Source: Oscillospiraceae bacterium (GTDB lineage: Bacteria; Bacillota; Clostridia; Oscillospirales; Acutalibacteraceae). From it: a stretch of DNA of 20,775 nt. The stretch is taken from positions 1 through 20,775 of the forward strand of contig JAQXHW010000067.1 of the NCBI GenBank assembly GCA_029007475.1. The letters run 5' to 3'. The notes below the pieces were generated by a model. It was not told the origin of the DNA. It saw nothing but the letters and a program-made list of their open reading frames with translations, and did no database searches. This document shows, one piece after another, positions 1 through 10,200 of the stretch. The position numbers and the translations under genes are program-made. The first letter of the stretch is position 1. Each line of letters begins with the position of its first letter.

Positions 1-116
1 TTATGGTTAACACCGGTGTAGTACAGAATTCTTTCGGTTGTAGTTGTCTTACCGGCATCGATGTGAGCCATGATACCGATGTTTCTTGTCATTTCAAGAG
101 ATACTTGCCTTGGCAT
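1..116 (-). CDS. fusA: Elongation factor G, N-terminal part (partial)
   Basis: EF-G is the GTPase that moves tRNA and mRNA through the ribosome after each peptide bond and works with RRF in recycling. Only the first 38 codons lie in the window; the gene runs off the left edge. The visible protein begins MPRQVSLEMTRNIGIM and contains the G1/P-loop AHIDAGKTTTTERILYYTG, which is characteristic of EF-G. The ATG is preceded by an AGGAGG-type site (121-126 on the plus strand). It follows rpsG by 33 nt on the same strand, the classical rpsL-rpsG-fusA order, so it is probably co-transcribed with both. Identification is secure although most of the gene is missing. Confidence 0.97.
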   Translation of the reverse strand, partial: MPRQVSLEMTRNIGIMAHIDAGKTTTTERILYYTGVNH

Positions 117-149
117 AAAATCCTCCTTCGATAAATCCGATAAAACTTA

Positions 150-620
150 TTACCATCTGTAATGTGCGAAAGCCTTGTTAGCTTCAGCCATCTTGTGAGT
201 GTCTTCACGCTTCTTGGCAGCGCCGCCGGCACCGTTAGTAGCGTCAAGGATTTCTGCAGCAAGCTTTTCCTTCATAGTCTTTTCGCTACGAAGTCTTGAA
301 TAGTTTGTGAGCCAACGCAGACCTAAGGTCTGGCGTCTCTCGGGTCTAACCTCCATGGGAACCTGGTAGGTAGAACCACCTACACGGCGAGCCTTTACCT
401 CAAGTAAGGGCATGATATTCTCCATAGCAGCCTCGAATGTCTCGAGGGGATCTTTACCTGTCTTCTCGGAAATAATATCGAATGCACCGTAAACAATCTT
501 CTGGGCAACACCCTTCTTACCGTCGAGCATGATGTTATTGATAAGACGTGTAACTAATTTGGATCTGTAAATAGGATCCGGTAATACATCGCGTTTTGCG
601 ATTGAACCTCTTCTTGGCAC
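150..620 (-). CDS. rpsG: 30S ribosomal protein S7
   Basis: S7 binds the 3' major domain of 16S rRNA, starts assembly of the 30S head and lines the E-site mRNA exit. I choose the GTG at 620 as start: the protein then begins (M)PRRGSIAKRDVLPDPIY, the universal S7 N-terminus, has the standard 156 residues, and sits 8 nt behind a GGAGG at 629-633. The open frame extends 24 codons further upstream, but those residues (MLAYGSLSLS...) do not resemble S7. Conserved S7 blocks are visible (DPLETFEAAMENIMP, VGGSTYQVP, the YRW end). It lies 149 nt after rpsL; that gap contains a long hairpin that could be an S7 autoregulatory site, by analogy with the E. coli str operon (inference). Confidence 0.97.
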   Translation of the reverse strand: MPRRGSIAKRDVLPDPIYRSKLVTRLINNIMLDGKKGVAQKIVYGAFDIISEKTGKDPLETFEAAMENIMPLLEVKARRVGGSTYQVPMEVRPERRQTLGLRWLTNYSRLRSEKTMKEKLAAEILDATNGAGGAAKKREDTHKMAEANKAFAHYRW

Positions 621-691
621 TTTACTTCCCTCCTTCACAATATTTGAGATCTCATAGGTACTCGAAAGCGACAAACTCCCGTATGCCAACA

Positions 692-718
692 CAGAGGCTT
701 AATATATATAAAGCTCTG
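692..718 (-). promoter_or_regulatory. Hairpin in the rpsL-rpsG intercistronic region
   Basis: A stem pairs CAGAG (692-696) with CTCTG (714-718). After a one-base bulge it continues with CTT/AAG (698-700 with 711-713) and an AT-rich top. It lies in the 149-nt space between rpsL and rpsG. In E. coli, S7 binds the corresponding rpsL-rpsG spacer and represses translation. Equivalence here is an inference from position only; I did not match a specific S7-binding motif. Confidence 0.4.
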
Positions 719-769
719 CATTGAATACAGATACGAAATAATCTTAGTTTCGCTTAATTTGTCAATTCC

Positions 770-1189
770 TTATTTACCCTTCTTAGGACGCTTTGCGCCG
801 TACTTGGAACGTGCCTGGTTACGGTTAGCAACACCCTGAGCATCGAGTGTACCTCTGATAATGTGATAACGCACACCGGGGAGGTCCTTAACTCTACCGC
901 CGCGAATAAGAACAACAGAGTGCTCCTGCAGGTTGTGGCCAACGCCGGGGATGTAGGAACTGACTTCAATTCCGTTAGAAAGTCTAACTCTTGCGATTTT
1001 ACGAAGAGCTGAGTTAGGCTTCTTAGGTGTAGCAGTCTTAACTGCTGTGCAAACACCGCGCTTCTGGGGTGAGGTCTGGTTGATAGCTCTGTTTTTCTTA
1101 GAGTTCCAGCCCTTTAAGAGTGCAGGTGCCTTAGCCTTTTTCTCGGTAACTTCTCTTCCCTTACGAACCAACTGGTTAAAGGTAGGCAT
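770..1189 (-). CDS. rpsL: 30S ribosomal protein S12
   Basis: S12 is the decoding-centre protein of the small subunit and a target of streptomycin-resistance mutations. The protein MPTFNQLVRKGR... has 139 residues, the Firmicutes length, with an insert before SPQKRGVC that the 124-aa E. coli protein lacks. The decoding loops TPKKPNSALRK and GGRVKDLPGVRYH are intact, including both lysines altered in classic streptomycin-resistant mutants and the Asp that RimO methylthiolates in bacteria having that enzyme. I prefer the ATG at 1189 to the one at 1198. The former gives the universal MPT start and lies 11 nt from AGGAG, while the latter would leave only 2 nt. It is the first gene of the rpsL-rpsG-fusA unit, with its own promoter at 1370-1399. 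Confidence 0.98.
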   Translation of the reverse strand: MPTFNQLVRKGREVTEKKAKAPALLKGWNSKKNRAINQTSPQKRGVCTAVKTATPKKPNSALRKIARVRLSNGIEVSSYIPGVGHNLQEHSVVLIRGGRVKDLPGVRYHIIRGTLDAQGVANRNQARSKYGAKRPKKGK

Positions 1190-1231
1190 TGATAGCATTT
1201 CTCCTTTCTTATAAATTTTATATGTTAAAGA

Positions 1232-1249
1232 GGCTAAGATATTTTAGCC
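1232..1249 (-). promoter_or_regulatory. Small hairpin in the rpsL leader
   Basis: GGCTAA (1232-1237) and TTAGCC (1244-1249) form a perfect 6-bp stem with a 6-nt loop in the rpsL leader, about 40 nt before the start codon. A regulatory role is possible but not shown by the sequence. Confidence 0.35.
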
Positions 1250-1287
1250 ACTAAAACAGGCAATATACATATATTGGTATTCCTCAC

Positions 1288-1314
1288 AAAAACCCCGGTA
1301 AAAATCGGGATTTT
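1288..1314 (-). promoter_or_regulatory. Terminator-like hairpin inside the rpsL leader
   Basis: On the transcribed strand AAAATCCCG and CGGGGTTTT pair in a 9-bp stem (one G-U) around an 8-nt loop. The 3' arm runs straight into TTTTTG. It starts about 50 nt downstream of the predicted transcription start and about 100 nt before rpsL, so it could act as an attenuator. The stem is moderate and the U-run overlaps it, so it may also be just a folded leader element. Confidence 0.4.
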
Positions 1315-1369
1315 ATATAGAGATTACCCATCAAACAGCGCATTTTTACGCATTATCTGACAATTACTA

Positions 1370-1419
1370 AATATATCATAATGTAAAGGCTTTTGTCAAC
1401 ATCTTTTTTTAGTTTTTTT
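1370..1419 (-). promoter_or_regulatory. Sigma-A promoter of rpsL-rpsG-fusA with UP-like A-tracts
   Basis: Read on the minus strand there is TTGACA (1394-1399), an 18-bp spacer and TATATT (1370-1375). Immediately upstream are two A-tracts (1404-1410 and 1413-1419), the pattern of an UP element that binds the RNAP alpha C-terminal domain at ribosomal promoters. Predicted start is near 1362, giving a leader of about 170 nt. This promoter makes the str operon independent of rpoBC, in agreement with terminators between them. Confidence 0.75.
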
Positions 1420-1469
1420 CGGGCTTTAACGGGGCCTGATTTTGTATAAAACCGTAAATATAAATTTAC

Positions 1470-1513
1470 GAAAAAGAATAAGCGCAGGCTGTTATCTTCC
1501 TCACAGCCTGCGC
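1470..1513 (-). terminator. Intrinsic terminator of the padR-DUF1700-DUF4097 operon
   Basis: GCGCAGGCTGT (1482-1492) pairs perfectly over 11 bp with 1503-1513. On the minus strand the stem is followed by TTATTCTTTTT. It lies 47 nt past the stop of the DUF4097 gene and separates it from the rpsL promoter. Confidence 0.85.
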
Positions 1514-1559
1514 CTGTATTACCTGTCAGTTTTGTAGGTATTGTGAGAGTCAAGTACCG

Positions 1560-2597
1560 CTATGCGTCAATAGCGGAAAGCTCAATACCTCCGCTTATTG
1601 TCCTTACCCTACAAAGACCGCCCGAGGAGTCTTGGTCATAGAGCTTCACTTCTCCGCTTGTGCTCGTTACATCATAGAGCTTTCCGCAAGAGAAAGAACC
1701 CTTTACCGCACCGCTGACCGTCTCTGCGGTAAAATTATTACAGCCCAAATTTTCAAAATTCACATCTCCGCTTGTGGTATTTATAACCACATCTCCTGTG
1801 CAAACAGCATCACTCAGCGTAAACCTGCCGCTTGTAGTTCTCATATCGAGATTACAGAAGGACATACCGCTGTCGACTTTAATATCTCCGCTTGTGGAAG
1901 TAATTTTTGTCAAACCGCCTATATAACCGTCGGCAAGATTTATTTTTCCGCTGACGGTCTTGATCTCAGCACTTCCTATTGCCGGCAGTATTTTCCCTGA
2001 AAGCTTTGTTTCTTCGGGATTTTGCATAACATCGGAAACAAAAACCTCTCCGCTGACTGTTTCAAGATATGCCTTGTCGGCAAGTATATTCGAGAGCTTT
2101 ATTTCTCCGCTGACGTTTTTGAGAATAACATTTTCACACTTTAGATTTGCCGTTTCAAAATCGCATACCAAATCTATATTGCCGGATGTATTTTCAATCT
2201 CGATGTCCCTGTATTCATATTTTGGGAGGTAGACGGTAATATTCGGTCGCTTCTCTCCAAACGAGATAAAATTCATAAACCAATAGAAATCTATGCGGCA
2301 GTCAACCGTTAGTGTGCCATTCTCAACCTTTACATCAAATTTACTATCCTTAGGCTGAGAATAGATAACCTTACATTCATTATTTTCAGACGCTTCTACC
2401 TTAACACTCATGTCTGAACTTCTTATGCTGATATTTTCAAAGCTTTCCTTTGTGGTAAACACTGCTTCCTCATGGGTTTCCATGAACTTCGGCAAAACTC
2501 CTGCGTAGCCTAAAGCTATGGCTGTGCCTGCGGTGAGTAAGCCTGAGATAATCAGTATTATTCCTATTATCAAGAGAGTCTTAAATGCTTTATTCAT
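1560..2597 (-). CDS. DUF4097-type membrane-anchored beta-repeat protein
   Basis: Third gene of the PadR operon. From the ATG at 2597 (8 nt behind AGGAG) it has 345 residues. A short MNKAFK head is followed by one hydrophobic segment (about residues 7-32, IIGIILIISGLLTAGTAIAL) that can be a signal anchor or uncleaved signal peptide. The rest is beta-rich, with about ten copies of an (T/V)SG-x-(V/I/F) motif (NTSGNIDL, NVSGEIKL, TVSGEVFV, STSGDIKV and others) spaced 20-35 residues. That is typical of DUF4097 proteins predicted to fold as a right-handed beta-solenoid outside the membrane. No catalytic motif is visible. The start overlaps the stop of the DUF1700 gene by 8 nt, implying translational coupling. 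Biochemical function is unknown; an envelope role is inferred from the operon. Confidence 0.85.
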   Translation of the reverse strand: MNKAFKTLLIIGIILIISGLLTAGTAIALGYAGVLPKFMETHEEAVFTTKESFENISIRSSDMSVKVEASENNECKVIYSQPKDSKFDVKVENGTLTVDCRIDFYWFMNFISFGEKRPNITVYLPKYEYRDIEIENTSGNIDLVCDFETANLKCENVILKNVSGEIKLSNILADKAYLETVSGEVFVSDVMQNPEETKLSGKILPAIGSAEIKTVSGKINLADGYIGGLTKITSTSGDIKVDSGMSFCNLDMRTTSGRFTLSDAVCTGDVVINTTSGDVNFENLGCNNFTAETVSGAVKGSFSCGKLYDVTSTSGEVKLYDQDSSGGLCRVRTISGGIELSAIDA

Positions 2598-3195
2598 TAG
2601 TCTCACTCCTTCTTATAAACAAGGATTTAATCTTGTTTAATATCTTTTTGCTTAAAACTGCCATACCCTGAGTTGCCTTTACTGCCGCCGGAATAAGTAC
2701 AAATCCGAGACCTAAAACAAGAAGTCCGCAGCCCAAACCGAAAAATCCTTTTCCAAAATCCCCTACGGTCATGCACAATACAGAACAAGCCATAGCAAAG
2801 GGGCCTGAGACAATAAACGCCAAATCAACGGCATAGAGGGCAATTATCAAAGACCAAAGGACAATATAGAAAGCAAAAACTATTACGACTGCCGCCAAAG
2901 CTAAGGAAAACCATATAGGACTTCCCAAGACAATCAATACTATCTCCCAAGGTCTGAGCTTTCGCGAGGGCTTTACCTTCTCTCTTACAAGTTTTGAAAG
3001 AGGAGTAGTAGAAAAAATTTCCGAAACGATGCTCTCAATATCGCCCAGAGCCTCAACCGCTTCTTCCTCGCTGAGTCCGTCCTCTACCCTATCGTCAATC
3101 ATTTCGCTGTAATATTCTTTTGATTTTTCTATATCCTCTAAGGGAAGCCCCGACAGTCTTTTTTCAAGTGTCTCCAAAAACTCCGGTTTATTCAT
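2590..3195 (-). CDS. DUF1700/HAAS-domain membrane protein
   Basis: Second gene of the PadR operon. I take the ATG at 3195, 9 nt behind AGAGG, giving 201 residues starting MNKPEFLETLEKRL; a longer frame to 3219 would overlap padR further and lacks a site. Residues 1-60 are the HAAS/DUF1700 helical domain (LSGLPLEDIEKSKEYYSEM...GLSEEEAVEALGDIESIV). About four hydrophobic segments follow (WFSLALAAVVIVFAFYIVL, LIIALYAVDLAFIVSG, a Gly-rich GLGCGLLVLGLGFVLIP) and then a basic tail (KKILNKIKSLFIRR). HAAS domains commonly occur with PadR-like regulators in Firmicutes. Exact function is unknown; a partnership with the DUF4097 protein is inferred from coupling. Confidence 0.85.
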   Translation of the reverse strand: MNKPEFLETLEKRLSGLPLEDIEKSKEYYSEMIDDRVEDGLSEEEAVEALGDIESIVSEIFSTTPLSKLVREKVKPSRKLRPWEIVLIVLGSPIWFSLALAAVVIVFAFYIVLWSLIIALYAVDLAFIVSGPFAMACSVLCMTVGDFGKGFFGLGCGLLVLGLGFVLIPAAVKATQGMAVLSKKILNKIKSLFIRRSETNE

Positions 3196-3508
3196 TTCTA
3201 CCATCCTCTCTTGTAACAAACTGATATATTGACATAATCTCTTTCCACTCCTCTGAGAACTCCTCGATTCGTGAAAGTCCCTGCTCCGTTATATAATAAT
3301 ATTTTCGAAGTCTGCCGTTATGCTCAGCACTTTTTACAGCTAAAAACCCCGAGGTTTCGAGCCGTCTGAGAATAGGATAGAGAGTAGATTCTGATATCTC
3401 CATATATGGCTTCATATCCTTGATTATCTGATAGCCGTAAGAGGGTTCAAATTTAATTGCCGCCAGCACGCAGATATCAAGAAGTCCGCGTTTAAGCTGT
3501 ATATCCAT
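3188..3508 (-). CDS. PadR-family transcriptional regulator
   Basis: A 106-residue winged-helix protein beginning MDIQLKRGLLDICVLAAIKFEPSYGYQII. Recognisable PadR blocks are SYGYQIIKDM, the recognition-helix region ISESTLYPILRRLE and the wing GRLRKYYYITEQG. PadR proteins are usually repressors of a neighbouring membrane or efflux operon. Length is that of the short PadR class with a minimal C-terminal dimerisation helix. The ATG is 7 nt behind AAGGAGG. It is the first gene of a three-gene operon and its own promoter contains a perfect 10-bp inverted repeat, so autorepression is likely. The stop codon overlaps the next start as ATGAATAA. The inducing signal cannot be read from sequence. Confidence 0.92.
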   Translation of the reverse strand: MDIQLKRGLLDICVLAAIKFEPSYGYQIIKDMKPYMEISESTLYPILRRLETSGFLAVKSAEHNGRLRKYYYITEQGLSRIEEFSEEWKEIMSIYQFVTREDGRNE

Positions 3509-3526
3509 GCAAATGCCTCCTTACGC

Positions 3527-3553
3527 ATAATACTATACGCCACATAGTATTAT
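3527..3553. promoter_or_regulatory. Probable PadR operator: perfect inverted repeat over the promoter
   Basis: ATAATACTAT (3527-3536) and ATAGTATTAT (3544-3553) are perfect inverted repeats separated by 7 nt. They cover the -10 box and most of the spacer of the padR promoter, where a bound dimer would block RNA polymerase. The AT-rich arms and half-site spacing suit a winged-helix dimer. Assignment to PadR is inferred from position. Confidence 0.7.
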
Positions 3554-3560
3554 ATGTCAA
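3532..3560 (-). promoter_or_regulatory. Sigma-A promoter of the padR operon
   Basis: On the minus strand: TTGACA (3555-3560), a 17-bp spacer and TATAGT (3532-3537). The predicted start near 3525 leaves a short leader holding only the AAGGAGG site (3516-3522). Confidence 0.8.
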
Positions 3561-3659
3561 GAGGTATTTGAAAAAAATAAGGAGACATTTTTCTTAGTTT
3601 GCAATTCTATTAGAAAAATTTTCGGGTTTGCCCCCAATATTTACAAAGAGCCAAAATTT

Positions 3660-3699
3660 TTTGTAAAAGAAAACAGACCCCGCAAGGCTGCGAGGTCTG
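3660..3699 (-). terminator. Intrinsic terminator after rpoC
   Basis: CAGACC (3674-3679) pairs with GGTCTG (3694-3699), extended by CGC/GCG after one mismatch, with a 6-nt loop. On the minus strand it is followed by TTTTCTTTT. It lies about 15 nt past the rpoC stop and ends the rpoBC unit. Confidence 0.8.
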
Positions 3700-3713
3700 A
3701 TGGAAATATTAGA

Positions 3714-7262
<3,549 letters not shown>

Positions 7263-7284
7263 AATATTTTCTGCCCCTTCCTAA

Positions 7285-10200
7285 TTAATATTCATCGCTG
7301 CCATGGTCGTCAAAGTCGCCCATGTCGTCGATATCGTCGAAAATTGAATCCTCGTCGAACATGTTGCCTTCCTCTGAGTCCTCGTCAAGCACGAAGCCGT
7401 CCATTGTGGTCATAACCTCGTCCTCCTCGAACTGAACTTCAGCAGGTGCAACAGCCAAATCCTCGTCCTCGTCGAACTTCTGCTTGAGGTCGATTTCCAT
7501 ACCGTCGTGGTCGAGAACCTTAACGTCAAGAGAGAGGGACTGGAGCTCTTTAATAAGAACCTTGAAGGATTCGGGGATACCGGGCATGGGAATGTTCTGA
7601 CCCTTAACGATTGCCTCGTAGGTCTTAACACGTCCGGTAACGTCATCGGACTTAACTGTGAGGATTTCCTGAAGTGTATAAGCTGCGCCGTAAGCCTCAA
7701 GTGCCCAAACTTCCATTTCTCCGAAACGCTGTCCGCCGAACTGAGCTTTACCGCCCAGAGGCTGCTGGGTAACGAGAGAGTAGGGGCCTGTGCTTCTTGC
7801 GTGAATCTTATCGTCAACGAGATGATGCAGCTTGAGGTAGTACATATATCCGACAGTTACGGGATTATCGAAGTAATCGCCTGTTCTGCCGTCCTTGAGC
7901 CAGGTTTTGCACTCGGAGGTAATACCGTTTTGACGGATACACTCGCCGAAGTCAATGCCTGTAACCTCGCTTCTGGGAGGATACTCGCCCCTTGCCTGCT
8001 TCTCCTTCATTTCATCAAAGGCGGCAAAGATATCATCCTCGTGAGCACCGTCAAATACAGGAGTCATAACCTTGAAGCCCAAAGCCTTTGCGGCATAGCC
8101 CAAGTGAACCTCGAGAACCTGACCGATGTTCATACGGGAGGGAACGCCCAGGGGGTTAAGAACGATATCAAGGGGAGTACCGTCGGGAAGGAAAGGCATA
8201 TCCTCAACAGGGAGAATTCTGGAAACAACGCCCTTATTACCGTGGCGGCCTGCCATCTTATCGCCTACGCTGATTTTTCTCTTCTGAGCAAGATAGCAGC
8301 GAACAACCTTATTTACACCGGGCTTAAGCTCATCGCGGCTGTTTTCCCTTGTAAACACCTTAACGTCAACAACAATACCGCACTCGCCGTGGGGTACTCT
8401 GAGGGAGGTATCGCGGACTTCTCTTGCCTTTTCGCCGAAGATAGCCCTGAGGAGTCTTTCCTCAGCGGTAAGCTCGGTTTCTCCCTTGGGAGTAACCTTA
8501 CCTACAAGGATGTCGTCAGCATGCACCTCGGCGCCGATATGAATGATACCGTCCTCGTCCAAATCCTTAAGCATATCCTCGCCCACATTGGGGATATCGC
8601 GGGTGATTTCCTCGGGTCCGAGCTTAGTATCACGGGCTTCGGTTTCGTACTCTTCAATATGGATAGATGTATAAACATCCTCACGAACAATTTTTTCGGA
8701 AATGAGAACTGCGTCCTCGTAGTTGTAGCCTTCCCAGGTCATGAAGCCGATGAGAGCATTCTTACCGAGGGAGATTTCGCCGTCCTTAATTGCGGGACCG
8801 TCAGCGATAACCTCGCCCTTAACAACCCTCTGTCCTCTTTCAACAACAGGAACCTGGTTAAAGCAGGTGCCCTGGTTGGAGCGTAAGAACTTAACAACCT
8901 CGTGGTCCTTGATTTTGCCGTTGTCATACTGAACACGGATGGTATTTGCGTCTGCGCTCATTACAACACCGTCGTCCTCGGCAAGTACACAGACGCCTGA
9001 GTCGGTACCGGCCTTGTACTCCATACCTGTGCCGACAATGGGACTTTCGGTAACCATGAGGGGAACTGCCTGACGCTGCATGTTAGAACCCATGAGTGCT
9101 CGGTTAGCGTCATCGTTCTCAAGGAAGGGAATCATTGCGGTAGCAACGGAAACAACCATTCGGGGAGATACGTCCATGTAATCGAACTTGGAAGCATCCA
9201 TATCAACGAACTCGTCGCGGTGTCTGCCGACAACACGTGAGTTTACGAAGTGACCCTCGCTGTCGAGGGGTGTATTAGCCTGGGCAACGTAGAATTCGTC
9301 CTCTTGGTCGGCTGTCATATATACAACCTCATCGGTAACTACGCCGCGCTCCTTATCAATCTTTCTGAACGCAGCCTCAATGAAGCCGTATTCGTTAATT
9401 CTTGAGAAGGTAGCAAGGTAGGAGATAAGTCCGATGTTAGGACCTTCGGGAGTTTCGATAGGACACATTCTGCCGTAGTGGCTGTAATGTACGTCTCGAA
9501 CCTCGAAGCCTGCACGGTCACGCGAGAGACCGCCGGGACCCAGAGCAGAAAGTCTTCTCTTATGAGTAAGCTCTGCAAGGGGGTTATTCTGATCCATGAA
9601 CTGCGAAAGCGGCGAGGAGCCGAAGAACTCCTTAATTGCCGCAGTCACGGGACGAATATTTATAAGCGTGCTGGGTGAAAGAGTCTCCAGATCCTGAGCC
9701 TGAAGTGTCATTCTCTCGCGGATAACTCTCTCAAGACGGCTGAAGCCGATTCTGAACTGATTCTGAAGGAGCTCGCCTACGCAGCGGATACGGCGATTGC
9801 CCAAGTGGTCGATATCGTCGGTAGTACCGATATGCTCGGCAAGGCAGTTCATATAGTTGATTGAAGCGAAGATATCGTCGGTGGTAATGTGATTGGGAAT
9901 AAGCTCGTCGCGGCGCGCGCTAAGCATATCCTTTAGCTCCTCCTCGTCCTTGCAAACCTCAAGGATTTCCATGAGGACAGGATAGGAAACCTTCTCGTTG
10001 ATTCCGCACTCTTCATTAGCGTCGAAGTCAACATAGCAGGAAATATCAACCATGTTGTTGGAGAGAATCTTTACAATCTTTCCGCCCTCAAGGCTTACAA
10101 AGGCTTCCTTAACGCCGGCATTTTCAATCTCGAGAGCCTTCTCGCGGGAAACTGTATCTCCGCGCAGAGCCATAACCTCGCCGGTGGTGGGATTGACGAT

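Noticed and set aside
621..692. Extending rpsG to an upstream start at 692
   Set aside because: The added 24 residues are absent from S7 proteins, while the GTG at 620 has an ideal RBS and the family start.
735..765. A TTGACA on the minus strand just after rpsL as a promoter for rpsG
   Set aside because: No good -10 box at 16-18 bp (ATTATT/TTATTT only), and read-through from the rpsL promoter is enough.
1632..2232. Plus-strand open frames opposite the DUF4097 gene
   Set aside because: They follow from the repeated SG codons read backwards and carry no start signal.
7507..8886. A 459-codon open frame on the plus strand opposite rpoB
   Set aside because: It is antisense to conserved rpoB sequence, has no ribosome binding site or recognisable domain, and arises from codon bias on the other strand.
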